Below are positions 35,330 through 46,300 of a stretch of 64,000 nucleotides of DNA, in pieces (position 1 is the stretch's first letter; each line of letters starts with the position of its first letter). This DNA is from Glossina fuscipes (Eukaryota; Arthropoda; Insecta; Diptera; Glossinidae), in contig NW_024003752.1 in assembly GCF_014805625.2 (NCBI RefSeq), positions 578,784 to 642,783 of the forward strand. Direction: 5' to 3'. The notes beneath the pieces are model-generated. The model made no database searches and was not told where the DNA came from. It saw only the letters and a list, made by a program, of their open reading frames with translations. A program made the translations under genes and the position numbers.

Positions 35330-36852
35330 GTTACATAATTTATTATAAATAGTTTATAAGCTCCATGTCATGCTGGTCTACAATTATTATTTGTTTGTAA
35401 GATTGTTATTCGTGGTAATATTCTTGTTATTGTTGTTGAAATTTTATCTTCCGATAATTGGATTACCAACTGAAGTCATAAATGTATCACTGTACGCGTT
35501 GTATCCTTTGGAAGTCTTATTCGAAAATTCATATATTTACTTGTATCACCATTGAAATTAGCAATTCTATTATCTATCATTATCTATCATAATCCATCAT
35601 TAAGTCGACTAGAATCGGGTTGTGCATTATGAATATTGATGAAAATTAAAATCGCGTATAGCGTTGAACCCTTGATTTTCATATTGGTTTATTCTCTTTG
35701 TTTTTTTTTTACAAACGCGCACTGTTGCGTTTAGAGGTATAACGATCCAAAAGTAAATGATATATCCAAAAGAGGAGAAGAACATTTTCTTGTTTTATAA
35801 AAACATTCATTTATATATATATATATAAATATATATATTATTCTGTTGCTATTTTATTACAATTTACAATATTTTTCTTACTTCATTTGTAAAGGGTACA
35901 TAGCCAAATATTTTATCATGTATAATTAAACAGTATGCTCACGTGAATAATAACTTTGTTGAAATCTTGAGTACATGCCAGAGAGTAGAGCGAATTGATT
36001 TCAACTGAATCTAAGATTCAAATCATCATATGGGTATGAATCAGAATTTCGATGTACCTTTACATCCGTTAAATTGCCATGAGCAAATTTATTTTCGGCG
36101 TTTCGAAATGCTATAAGTAGAAACCGCGGCCGCTCATTTTCACTAGCCAACCCAACATTCTATAGAACAGTGGCACTCTGTGAAAATGTAGGATAATAAT
36201 ACATATTCCAAGTTTTGAAGCATATATATGCTTAAATATTTAACGTTTGGCGAGAATTGATTTTTTTAAACAGCTCCAATTTGTAAGCATCACCAAGTTG
36301 AACATGTAGCATCTTCCAAGTAATATTCAGAATACTTAATTTAATTTGCTCATTTGCCGAAGTAGATCGTAGTAAAATCAATTCATATTTAGAATTAACT
36401 ATGATTTTATTGAAATCTTCAGCAAATCCAAGTAGCGTCTTCAGTGGCATACAAAAATTGAAATAAGCACTCACAATAGTTCATCGATATTAAATGGTGA
36501 GTAGTTTCTCATTCTCACGTTTATTCAACGATGTGAAGTTTTTTAATTCCGTTGTAATACCTAAATGAAGTGTATAATCAATTTCTTTACCGTTAAGCTC
36601 ATTTTGAAGGTCAACAAATAGATGCGACCTACAATTATTTAACAGTTTTATTTTATTAGAGATTGTACCATCTTCCTTTGATGCAGTTCCTTCAACGTAC
36701 AGAAAGCTTTCGCTTGGTAAGATATACAAATCTTGATTTTGAATTGGTATACGAATTTCATAGTTATTTTTAAATGGTTGTATCCACGTATAACTGTGGT
36801 ATTTTTTTTTTATAATTGAATTATCAAATTGGGGTTTTCGTTTTTTACTCAT
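35330..36852 (-). pseudogene. Polinton major capsid protein (double jelly-roll type)
   Basis: Best assigned as the Polinton major capsid protein (double jelly-roll capsid protein, related in fold to adenovirus hexon). The start at 36852 (MSKKRKPQFD) leads to DLYILPSESFLYVEG, the NCRSHLFVDLQNELNGKEID block and GITTELKNFTSLNKREN. After a stop at 36490 the sequence continues from 36474 with LKTLLGFAEDFNKIIVN, KYELILLRS and ILNITWKMLHVQLGD. Further decayed coding runs to about 35900 (NERPRFLLIAFRNAENKF, YPYDDLNLRF, LLSGMYSRFQQSYYSR) and, after a TA-rich insertion near 35812-35840, to about 35330. Several stops and frameshifts make it non-functional. Only description is given here. Confidence 0.75.
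35812..35840. repeat. TA-rich microsatellite in capsid pseudogene
   Basis: TATATA runs interrupt the capsid-like reading region. Confidence 0.85.
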
Positions 36853-37267
36853 TTTTTTGTTTTCTGACTATTATAATTGAAATCACAACCTATTTAAAAA
36901 TTCCCGATCAATTCTACTTACCGTATTAGAAGTTTTGGTTGGTTTTATTCGTTTGTATTTTTCTTATTATTCTTATTATCACTGAACGGTGACGACGACG
37001 ATGATGACGATAATAATTTCTTCATTGTGTATTCTATTGATGATGGCGTTGAAGTGAACGTTGAATCATTAAATACGTCTTTTTTGTCGAATATTATCAT
37101 CAATATTTGTCTGATGGTTTTAAATGCAATCTTAATAAAAATTTTTTTCCACGAAAATTTATTAAATTACCAGATTGATCGACAACTTTCAAAACAATAG
37201 AATTTATCCTTCTTGTATTTATAGGTAAATATATCAAATTAGTCAGTATCTCTACAATTTTATAACT

Positions 37268-37786
37268 TTATGGACTAATAGCAAGTGAGAACTGATGGAG
37301 AGTATGCGCTGATGCATTGTTTATAGAAGATCCACTTAAAGTATTACATTTAATCATTCCGCTATTAATTTTCGTTATGTCGATTGCTTTATCTAAATAG
37401 TGTTCTATACCTTGTTGTAATTTTCTCTTACTAAACCCCAATAATGATCCAATCGATCGCTTCTTATCGAAATAAATACTCTTTACGTGTGTTTGTAACG
37501 TATTATAATTTGCTTGAATATTGAGTATACCCCCTTTTTCATTCACATCATGATATTTGTTTGTAATTAAGTCGGTTATATCAGAAAACTCGTACGAAAC
37601 AATAGCAATTGTAATTTCATTGTTACAAATACGAAACAAGTTGTTTTCCCGATCAACATTTGGAAATGAATGATATTTGTCGAAACTTATTAGACCACAA
37701 ATATAATTTTCATCAAGCTCAATTGCGGGGAAATAGTTTATAATAAGTAATGACGAGTCCCCATTTAAGGTTAGTGTTATTGACAT
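37268..37786 (-). CDS. Polinton conserved protein, probable minor capsid component
   Basis: Intact 172-codon frame starting MSITLTLNGDSSLLIINYFP. It contains LDENYICGLISFDKYHSFPN and FRICNNEITIAIVSYEFSDI, matching in layout the uncharacterised proteins found next to the major capsid gene in insect Mavericks (N-terminal strand-rich domain beginning with an aliphatic/polar alternation, then an 'LI-FDTY-S-PN' segment). The C-terminus has SIGSLLGFSKRKL. A role as a penton-like or minor capsid jelly-roll protein is inferred from position and strand-rich character. It lies 0.4 kb upstream (in transcription) of the capsid gene. Confidence 0.6.
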   Translation of the reverse strand: MSITLTLNGDSSLLIINYFPAIELDENYICGLISFDKYHSFPNVDRENNLFRICNNEITIAIVSYEFSDITDLITNKYHDVNEKGGILNIQANYNTLQTHVKSIYFDKKRSIGSLLGFSKRKLQQGIEHYLDKAIDITKINSGMIKCNTLSGSSINNASAHTLHQFSLAISP

Positions 37787-37934
37787 CTTAACGTCTGATG
37801 AGTGAATAAATTATCTAAGAATGTCTATGATAGCATTTATTATTAAGACATATTGTTCATATTAATCCAAGAGTTATGTTCCGATGAAAATCGTAACTAT
37901 TTAAAATAGACCATATTTCCTCTTCTCTTTACCA

Positions 37935-38327
37935 CTACATCGATTTGAAAAGGTAGTCCTCAATTATTTGAAATCGTTCTTCAGGCTTATTTATAAATTT
38001 CTTATTCTCATCATACAAATACCCTTTAACAGTTTGTTCAATTATTGTAACATATTCTTCAACGTTACTTGCTAGGGTAGTTTGTAATTTTGTTAAATCA
38101 CCTCTCATACTATTCAATTGTTTATCATATTTTTCTTGAGGTTGTTCCACTCCAATCCATTTGAAAATATATTCTTCAATTTTATCGAATCGCTTCTCAA
38201 CCTTATTCATATAGCTTTTATTTGCATTAATTAGTTGATCCTTAAGAGTTATCTCAATTTTTTTAGCTTCGTTATTAATATTATTTTTGATTGTCGTGTA
38301 TAATTCATCTATTTGTTTTTCATACAA
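37935..38327 (-). CDS. Coiled-coil protein of the Polinton
   Basis: 130-codon frame beginning MYEKQIDELYTTIKNNINNE. It is rich in Lys/Glu/Asn/Ile with heptad-like spacing over most of its length and an internal duplication. The segments NKVEKRFDKIEEYIFKW and NKPEERFQIIEDYLFKSM are two copies of one motif about 75 residues apart. The upstream neighbour is the DPKDAV-type small gene. It could be a fibre- or tail-like structural protein of the Polinton. No specific family recognised. Confidence 0.5.
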   Translation of the reverse strand: MYEKQIDELYTTIKNNINNEAKKIEITLKDQLINANKSYMNKVEKRFDKIEEYIFKWIGVEQPQEKYDKQLNSMRGDLTKLQTTLASNVEEYVTIIEQTVKGYLYDENKKFINKPEERFQIIEDYLFKSM

Positions 38328-38406
38328 TTCATTTGTAAATCATATGAGTTTTAAAATTGCTTCATCTCGTCATCAGTGCGATTCATTTTTGAGGTGTATG
38401 TAGTTG

Positions 38407-38643
38407 TTAGATTTTTTTCACTATCTGTAAACGTATCATTTTTCTTAGCAGATATGCTTTTATTACAGCATCTTTGGGGTCAGTAGGTGCAATTAAATTA
38501 CTAAGTTTCTTCTTATGAAGATCTATGCTATTACTATTTATACTAATGTCAAGCGTTTTCAATAAATTTGTCTTTAACTTTGAGTTGTTATACCGATGAT
38601 GATGATTAATTAAACCTTCTCCGAACTTATTTAATGAACTCAT
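38407..38643 (-). CDS. Small Polinton protein (DPKDAV motif)
   Basis: Frame from the ATG at 38643 (MSSLNKFGEGL) to a stop at 38407-38409, 78 codons. It contains KKLSNLIAPTDPKDAVIKAY, a motif I associate with short structural genes of Polinton-like elements (DP-DAV-K-YL), then LLRKMIRLQIVKKI. It lies 15 bases after the stop of the split gene at 38658, in the same direction, so the two were probably co-transcribed. Confidence 0.45.
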   Translation of the reverse strand: MSSLNKFGEGLINHHHRYNNSKLKTNLLKTLDISINSNSIDLHKKKLSNLIAPTDPKDAVIKAYLLRKMIRLQIVKKI

Positions 38644-38800
38644 TGTTATTATTATTATCAATTAGTTATGTTAACCTCTCGCGATTCTTCGACAATCGAA
38701 ATTATTTCAATTTTGTGATTATTGTGTTCAGCACTTTCAGAAGAAAGAAATAAGCGCAATTTATCAACTAGCTCGTTAGGATCGTCCCAGGTATAGATAG

Positions 38801-40508
38801 TGTAACGAGTTTCCTTAGGCGGGGTATGACTCAGTCAATCCAGGATTCGTTGCAAGAAAATTTAGAAAAATAATCAGGACCTTCGGGGGGAATGGTGTAT
38901 AATTTCCAGGCTTTATTGGTTCCACTCTACTGCACGGAAGTACAGTAATGTTTGTAGAAAATGGCTGGGGCAAGGAAAAGGAACCAGCGAGGTGACCCGA
39001 CTTTGTTGCGCGCTTACCGTTTTATTTTCTTTTCTTACGACGTTAGACTTTCACTTTCTGTTCGCTTTTAATATCGCGGGGCGCTAGACGGCTATGACAC
39101 CAAACTGAACGAGTCTGTGCGATGCACCGCTGTTTTATAGCCGCAGTCTCGCTCGCTTGTCCTGTTGCCAACATGTTCTGTGTGTTTACATATGCTTATG
39201 AGTATACTTAGCTTAGGTTGGCTGCAGTCGCAACCTTAGTTACGACTTGCATGATCCTGCTTATGCATAACTTGATATCACTTACATCTAGCCTATTATT
39301 ATGTTTGTTCAAATTTCGACGCAACAGGCACCCAGGTACCAAATCGCGTGATTCAATCACCGTTAGGTATGTGAGCGCTTGTGCCTTCCTCTACCACTGT
39401 GTTTGTATGTGCTTGTTTGCTTTTTTTTTGTGTGTTTCTACATGTGTGATCGTGTCTTTGTACATTTGGTGTATGCAGTTTATGCATTATCGTATGTTCT
39501 TATTATTTTTTCCCTACCTAAGTTCAATTCTGCTTGTTTTGTTTACCCTAACGGTGCTACACATTCTGCGCATTTTCACACCTAGAGATTCTTGCTGAAG
39601 TTTGTTTTGCATACATGGATTTCCTACCTAAGTTCCATTCTGCTTGTTTTGTTTACCCTAACGGTGCTACACATTCTGCGCATTTTTACACATAGAAATT
39701 TTTGCTGAAGTTTGTTTTGCATGCATAGATTTTCTACCTAAGTTCCATTCTGCTTGTTAAACATTTTGGGATTTTACTTGTATTTATACTTTGAGTTTTT
39801 ATTTAGCCTTTGAGTACTTAAACATTTTGAGATTCTACTTGGGTTCTTACCATATTGATTTCTTGCATCTAAGTTTTTCTTTTATTTGGGTTCTTGACTC
39901 CGCTATTACATTTTGAAATTTGGATCTAAGCTTTTTTTTCCTTTTAATTGAGTTCTTGACTCCGCTATTACATTTTGAAATTTGGATCTAAGCTTTTTGG
40001 TACACTGCGGTTCTTAATCTGTGCTGTGGTGTGCTTCTGTGGTTTTACGGAGGCATACTCACTATGTGCTTGTACTTTTCTCTTTACACCCTTGTGGTGT
40101 GTGTTTCTATGAATTAACTCACGTGGGCCTGTACAATATGTGTTTAGACATTTTTCTCGTTACCAGGTGTAGGTATACTTAGTGTGTGTTTTTATGATTT
40201 TATCTTTACAAGGTATCAGTATATTAGTGTGTGATATTATGATTTTATCTGTACAAAGTATAGGTATACTTAGTGTGTGTTTTATGATTTTATCTTTACA
40301 AGGTATCAGTATATTAGTGCGTGATATTATGATTTTTTCTGTACAAGGTATAATTAGTGGGTGTTTTTATGATTTTGCATTTGAAGTTGGAGGGGGGCTG
40401 CTCGCGTATTGTTCACAGAACGACATGCGGACAGATCGGACTTGCTGGTTGCGGATTTTTAAGCGGACGGACTTGTATTTCGTAAGGAAGCAAAAACGCT
40501 TCCTTACA
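38801..40508 (-). mobile_element. Large solo LTR (1708 bp) with ATAG target duplication
   Basis: Reading the minus strand, it starts TGTAAGGAAGC (40508) and ends CTCGTTACA (38801). The flanks are ATAG at 38797-38800 and at 40509-40512, a 4-bp target duplication typical of Ty3/gypsy integration. In transcription sense it has a GCTATAAAACAGC promoter (near 39138) and AATAAAG polyadenylation signal (near 38915). Three tandem-repeat arrays lie within. The 5' end is shared with the solo LTR at 56410 (TGTAAGGAAGCGTTTT and AAGTCCGTCCGC). Confidence 0.92.
39511..40380. repeat. Tandem-repeat arrays inside the large solo LTR
   Basis: Three arrays: a 112-bp unit with about 2.3 copies (39511-39760, containing CTACCTAAGTTC and ACGGTGCTACACATTCTGCG); a 70-bp unit with two copies (about 39885-40000, GTTCTTGACTCCGCTATTAC); and a 40-50-bp unit with about five copies (40180-40380, TTATGATTTTATCTTTACAA). 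Confidence 0.85.
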
Positions 40509-41125
40509 ATAGGTTTACCAGTGTCTAATGATTTTAATGATAGCCCACTACCTTTCATTAGAAGATTTGATTTCTTATTAAATAATGGTCCTATTACACG
40601 TTGATATTTAAATGCTTTTGTACCTGGTTGATAATGACGTTTGTATACAGTTGTATTTATTAGAATGTCTATATATTTTATCAGATCTCTTTTTGTATAA
40701 TGTTGAGATTTTTAGTGAAACATGAGCTGAAACAAACCAGGCGTCATAGCCCACTTAATATTTCCTATATTGATAGTGTTATCTCTATTAAATTTGAATT
40801 TATTATTTCCATATCGCCAATTCCCCCTTACATCTACATTAAAACCATAAATTTTGTGTAACCTTTCATTATTAATGAGTGTTCGTATAACAATATATAG
40901 TGGAGATTTATTTGAATTAATGTTAGCATCATTGCTATTATTCATATTTTTATTTCGTTTTTTATCAGTATTCAATTGTGATTTACTCTTTCTATTTAGA
41001 TTGCAAGATGTGTGATATTTTCAACCATTTCTCATTATTATCATCAAAACCATCTAGTGGTATAGAATCCTTTCGCTTTAAAACTTTCTTTTCTTCAATT
41101 CTAATTGGTATTGTTGTTGTTGTTG

Positions 41126-41323
41126 TTATAGCTTTCCTTCTTTGAAGTACATTTTTTTCTTCTCTCTTTCTAAATGCTTCAAAGTCTTTAAACCCTTCTC
41201 TATTTTAAGTCCTTTCTTATCAATGTTCCGCTTTAAAATCTTTATAACTCTGAACCTTTTCTTATTGCTGTTGTTGTCGCTGTTGTTTTTATTTAATAGT
41301 GTTATACTCCCTGATGATTCCAA
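41126..41323 (-). pseudogene. Short Lys-rich frame downstream of Polinton ATPase
   Basis: 65-codon frame MESSGSITLLNKNNSDNN..GLKTLKHLEREKKKM, between the ATPase remnant and the gene at 40975. A trailing GTTGTTGTTG run lies just after it. It may be a decayed Polinton small gene or ATPase tail. No family motif. Confidence 0.3.
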
Positions 41324-41339
41324 AGATGTTTCACAATAT

Positions 41340-41830
41340 TCATATGCTCTTCTTCTTCTTCTGCATTATGAAAATCAGCTTCTCGTTCTTGTCTGCTCGT
41401 TTACGTCTGCTCATGCAAAAGTAATTCCTAATAATATTTTGTTTATCGCATATTGCATCATCGAATATTATTATTGAATGTGGTTTTACCTTGGATACAC
41501 TTATAACTTTTTTATTTACTGATAACGTAAATAAGTTTACAACCTTTCTCAATCAGTGTCTGCAGATAACGATATTTTGGTCGATATAAGGATTTCGAAT
41601 ATATGTAGAAGTTTTTAAAATTGAGACCATTAGGACTTTCTATTAGGCTAATCACAACATTTGTCTTGCCACAATTTGAAGGTCCCACAATTAATGCTCA
41701 TATTGAGTTCGGTAATAGAGTACTATGTACAATTTTAGTCTATTCTTTCTACAAACAAACATCGTCCGCATTCCCAACAACGACTTGTTTCGATTGTTTA
41801 ACTAAACGCATAATGATAAGCTAATTTGCT
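41340..41830 (-). pseudogene. Polinton packaging ATPase (A32/FtsK-type) remnant
   Basis: The minus-strand frames show a Walker A site GPSNCGKTNVVISL (about 41686-41645) preceded by a short hydrophobic strand, then FKNFYIYSKSLYRP and YRYLQTLIEKG. After a frameshift comes the Walker B segment HSIIIFDDAICDKQNIIRNY with FCMSRRKRAD (about 41485-41410). This spacing and the FDD-plus-RNYF(C)-SRR pattern are those of the genome-packaging ATPases of Polintons. The downstream third of the family is missing or unreadable. Stops within the first frame (about 41730-41780) and the shift near 41510 make it a pseudogene. Confidence 0.8.
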
Positions 41831-41915
41831 TTATATATAAATATCATTTATATATACACATACATATCATTTTGATTTTTGATGCTGATCCTATTGTATG
41901 TAAAACAATAAAAAA

Positions 41916-42356
41916 ATGGTTATAAACTATAATGAAAGAGACATATATAGTCAGTCTAAAATTGGACGCGGTTTCGTAAACAACCCAAAAAATAGATTAT
42001 CTGTTGAACTACATTTATCCGGCTATCAATTTTGTGGTCCAGAAACGAAACTAGCAACACGTCTGGCGCGAGGAGAAAAAGGAATAAACTTGTTGGATCT
42101 AGCTTGTAGAGAGCGTGATATTGCATATTCACAATCAGAAAGCATTAATAAGAGACATCAAGCTGATAAGATATTAACAGAAAAAGTCTGGCAACGAGTA
42201 AAATCTAAAGATAATGGTTTAAAATAACGTATAAACGCTTGGTTCGTAACGAATGCAATGAAGACCAAGGTGAAATTTGGTCTCGGTATGAGTGCTAGTA
42301 AAACGAAAGGAAAGAAAAAGACGAAAAAAGTAAGAAAAGTTAAGAAAAAAAGGTAG
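41916..42356 (+). pseudogene. Polinton PLA2-like / basic protein with stop
   Basis: The frame from ATG 41916 contains ELHLSGYQFCGPETKLATRL then GINLLDLACRERDIAYSQSE, matching the phospholipase-A2-like domain that Polintons share with parvovirus capsid proteins (calcium loop plus helix with HDxxY). Here the catalytic His of HDxxY is Arg (CRERDIAY), so enzyme activity is unlikely. TAA at 42225-42227 interrupts the frame, but protein-like sequence continues in the same frame (INAWFVTNAMKTKVKFGLGM) into a very basic tail (KGKKKTKKVRKVKKKR) ending at 42354-42356. The genes for the minor capsid-like protein and protease follow in the same direction. Confidence 0.8.
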
Positions 42357-42439
42357 GAAAAATAGAAGATGAAGAAAAAGAGGAACATTCGGCGGAAAAA
42401 AGCTATTTTCAACCGCTGTAAAAAAAGACTTTAAATATC

Positions 42440-42805
42440 TTGAAACAAGCAAAACCAAATAATATCACGGATGCTGTAAAAGTAGCTCAGAATTCAATAC
42501 ATTCAAAATTAAGAATGAGCAACAAGTGTAATATTGCTATGCCGAGAGTTATTCCAATGCCAAAACTTGTTGGATTCCGTCCTTTAGTTCCGATCTTAAC
42601 AGCATTGTCAGCATCAGGTTTGACTACAAGTGGATCAGCTTTAGTTAAAGCAGTAAATGATATAAAGAATGAAAGAGAACAATTAGCAGAGGCTACTCGT
42701 CATAACAGACATATGGAATCAACTGCTATGGGAAGAGGTTTATATCTTAAACCCTATAGAAAGGGATATAGACTTTATTACAGATCAGCTCCAAAAAGCT
42801 TTTAA
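42440..42805 (+). pseudogene. Polinton minor capsid-like protein (GRGLYLKPY tail)
   Basis: The open frame covers LKQAKPNNITDAVKVAQNSI, then VGFRPLVPILTALSASGL (hydrophobic helix), ALVKAVNDIKNEREQLAEAT and MGRGLYLKPYRKGYRLYY at the end. This 'PLLPIL-ALS-LG' helix followed by KAVND and a Gly/Tyr-rich basic tail is the standard layout of the small virion-like protein encoded between the PLA2-like protein and protease in insect Mavericks. It has been compared to adenovirus core/minor proteins. There is no ATG in front, and a stop precedes the frame near 42430, so the 5' part is damaged. It overlaps the start of the protease region. Confidence 0.7.
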
Positions 42806-43158
42806 ACAACCTACCCAATCGACCGCTAACAGATATCGATTTGATTAAGTACGGTAAACAGCTTATATATTTCAAATGTGTTTTTATGCGTGGTTCTTTA
42901 CCTAAGAAACCATTAGCACAAGTATGTAGTATTGGTAATCTAGATAATTCAAACGGATCTGGAACACATTGGGTAGCCTACTAAAAAAAATACGACTATA
43001 AAGAATATATTGATAGTTTTGGAAATTTACAACCGCCAATTAAAATAGTTAATTACTTAAAATCACCCATCCAATGCAATGATAAGCGAAAGCAAAAATT
43101 TAACACTTTCATTTGTGGTCATTTATGCTTGAAATTCCTTTTCTATAAATATAAATAA
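42790..43158 (+). pseudogene. Polinton adenain-like cysteine protease with stop
   Basis: The frame reads LPNRPLTDIDLIKYGKQL, FMRGSLPKKPLAQVCSIGNL, GSGTHWVAY, then after an in-frame TAA at 42982-42984 YKEYIDSFGNLQPPIKIVNY and FICGHLCLKFLFY. The catalytic His (GTHWVAY), an Asp-Ser-Phe block and the catalytic Cys (ICGHLC) are all in place, matching the Ulp1/adenain-type maturation proteases of Polintons. The single stop lies in the Tyr/Lys run just after the His motif. In Polintons this protease is thought to process virion-like proteins. Codon content suggests a recent lesion. Confidence 0.82.
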
Positions 43159-43314
43159 ATAAATAAGATAAAAATGTTTTTCGTTTTTTTAGTTATCATT
43201 ATTCTTTATTTTATGATGTCCCCATGCATAGGTATCAATACCATTCTCTCTTACAAATTTCTTACCATCTAAGTTGCTTAAAACTATTTTATTAATACTA
43301 AAATTGATGTATCT

Positions 43315-46300
43315 TTAATCGGAAAACATCGAAAAATAATACAATTTTTTCTCAAATAAATACTTTTTAAAGCCATCAACGGTTAGCTTAGCTGTAACAC
43401 AATGTTTTACACCTTTAATTTTCTTACTTTCTTTTCTATCCTCATCGATTTTAAGGGAATACATTTTTGGTCGTAAACCAATGAATTTTTTCATTATTTT
43501 TCCATTACATTCATCTTTCATCATTCTTAAGGCTTTGTTATTCAATAATGGGAAATCGAAAATATTTTGTTTAGGATATGCGGACTTGTCAAAATGGTAG
43601 TTGATATCATTTCGAATGTCATCATATAAGTCATTTGTTCTAATATCATAAATAAACGAATTAGTATCCATATAATTTAGATTAATATTTTCCTTATATG
43701 TGGGCTTCATATAATCATAGTGAAAATTGTACATTTTCTTTTTGGCTAAATCTAAGGCGGTAAAACCAATGTAAATTGATTCATTGTACTCAACTAACAC
43801 CTTATTCATTTGAATCACAATCATTTCATTTAAAATTTTGGATGAACTATGAAAATTTAGTTTCTTCTCGCCCCCAACTTTCTACCGCTATTCTCCCATT
43901 CGCAGACTATTTTAATAACTTTACTTTTATCTACTTTTATCATAGTCTTCCCGTAGACAGCACTATTCAGTAACATGAAGAAATTCTGCTCAAAAGAGTT
44001 TTTAGCTAACGTTCAAATCAATGTATTTTTTCGACCAATCCGATTGATTGAATTTAAGAATTTTGTGTATTTTTTTTGAAAACAACACCATGTCGAATGC
44101 ATTGTTGAAGGCTCCGATAATGTATAACGTAATGCGTTTTATTGTCTAAATACGTTACTAATTTGATACATTTCATGTGTGCATTTTCTTGATTTTCAGC
44201 ACAAAACGGTAAGTCGTTATGATAGTCATGTAGCGAAGATGGATATTCTAAATCTACTTACAATATATATCCTATTTCTGAGTCATCTTTCACCTCATGT
44301 AAATTAAAATTTTCCAAATCTTTCATCCATTCCAAATTTTTATAGAAAAGACATTGAGACATGGCATAACCATATAAATTGTTTACATTCAATTAAATTA
44401 GATAATTTGATTCGCTTACATATTTATTCTTAGCTAAAGAATATTTTTTACATTGAACAATGCCTCCCCTTATACCTCGCACAATAAAATTATATTGTTC
44501 AATGTCGATTAATAATTCAAATTCTATTTCTGTTGTCTTCAACATTGCATCCCACGACAGATCAGGCGTAGTGTAATATTGACAAGGGTCTAACTTATAA
44601 ATATTTTTACATACTTTTCGGAAATTTTCAAGGACATAACATAATAGCAAAATATCAAATTTCATATATAATAGTAAGTAGTCTCCGAGGGTCCAACATT
44701 TTAGACTTTTTTAGCATGTTCATAATCATCAACACTACATGCTTCATTGATTAATTTATTGACAAAGCATGAACGAGGTGGTAATTGGGTTCCTTGGAGA
44801 CGATCAATAGAGTCTAGATAATCATAAGGAAAGATTCCCTTACATTTCATCAAATTGAAATCATTAGTGTTGTGATAAACCGATTTTCCAACGATTAAAT
44901 CTGTATCAGACAAGTATTCAGCCAGCTTTTGTAAACTTCAACTTGGCATAAATTTAAATGAATCTAAAAAACGCAGATCAATGAACTCTTTTTTACGTAA
45001 AACTATACTCTTAGATATGGAGATGTATAATTCCTTATTTTGTAGAATAATACCTATCCTACCCTTAATAGATGAAAGTTCCATGATAAATAAATGATAA
45101 TCGTACGCTAAATGATTATGGAAAAATATTGGAACAAATATTGCAACTTTGTATTCCAAATTATACTTATTATGAGCAGGTCCTCTATAATGACCTGCCA
45201 AATGACCGTGATCAGCTGCCCTGTTTTCGCGCTCCGCAGGCGTCAAAGTGTTCATAGTTATAACCTTCATAAATAATTATTGTAAATATATAGAACATCT
45301 TTGACTAGATTTTGACAAAAATGACTTGTCAAATTTTCCCCAGTGCATATTCTAAATATATCTAATGCACACTTATCGAATGCACACTTAACTTAGTAAC
45401 TGTAAGCAAATGGAATATGTTTTTGCGCCGATTGGATGTTTGTTGAATTTTGAATGGTAACTGGTTTTGAAATGCATTCAAAATCAGCATAAACCACAAA
45501 AGGTACATCCAATTGGTGCTTAAAACTCTTAAACCTAAGTATACAGTCGTCTACGCTAGGTAATTGTGTTACCATATTTTTGCACTCCTGCTTATGTCTC
45601 TTCAGCGCGTCCACACATTGAAAATGAATTAAGCATACGTTATAAATATGCATCGTGCTACGGTGTTTCGTCAATTGTGATTTGATCAATCTGTAATTAC
45701 ATATAAACACACACACATATTAATAAACATTGGGAAAAAAATTTTTTTTGCATACTAGTTAACCTACCTCGAAATGTGCTTAATCCAAACATAATAAAAT
45801 CTTTCATTCTCTTGCAACAGCAGCAGGTTAATATGATTTCATTTTCTTCGTTACAATAATATCATTCTCTAGACCGAACACATTTACAATTACTTCTGGA
45901 TTTTGTAGTTCAAAGCCTTTCACGTTATCCACCGTCAGTGGAAAATTTAAATTTTCAAAATTAAACGTTACGTTATTACGCAACACTATAATGTCGAATG
46001 CTCGAATATTCACAATTTTATATGATGAACATCTTTTTGGACTTCCTTTTCACTCGACTGCACTCATAACAGATATTATTGCTCATTTAAAACAGTACTC
46101 ATCACTGTTTTGTACATTGATGCAAGCGTGTTTTCTGTATATCTTCCCACATAAACGTATATAAGATGATCCTTTTGTAGGTTGATACTTTTTTACATAA
46201 ATTTAAAGATTTGAAATTTCTTAATGTCCATCCACTGTCTCGTACTTGAAATTCACTTATTTTTTTCAAGAGAATATTGCGTTGGTCTGTGAAAAGTTCA

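Larger units (their letters stand above)
38658..40975 (-). pseudogene. Polinton gene split by a solo LTR (TPGL..DDPNEL type)
   Basis: N-terminal part 40975-40509, C-terminal part 38800-38658, separated by the solo LTR at 38801-40508. The first part reads FKFNRDNTINIGNIKW then AMTPGLFQLMF, meets a stop at 40712 and continues in another frame with HYQPGTKAFKYQRVIGPLF and LMKGSGLSLKSLD. The second part reads TWDDPNELVDKLRLFLSS, then HNNHKIEIISIVEESRE. This is a conserved uncharacterised protein of insect Mavericks. Removing the LTR and one copy of the ATAG target duplication leaves the frame continuous across the insertion point, showing that the gene was broken by the insertion. The other lesion is the frameshift near 40712. 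Confidence 0.75.

Noticed and set aside
34851..35555. Plus-strand hydrophobic frames in the Polinton region
   Set aside because: They are antisense shadows of minus-strand A-rich coding.
39200..40700. Frames at 39218-39598 and 40182-40604 as proteins
   Set aside because: They run through tandem repeats of the solo LTR; the repeated residues simply follow the DNA repeats.
42158..42458. Phe-rich minus-strand frames
   Set aside because: They are complementary to the Lys-rich tail of the Polinton PLA2-like protein.
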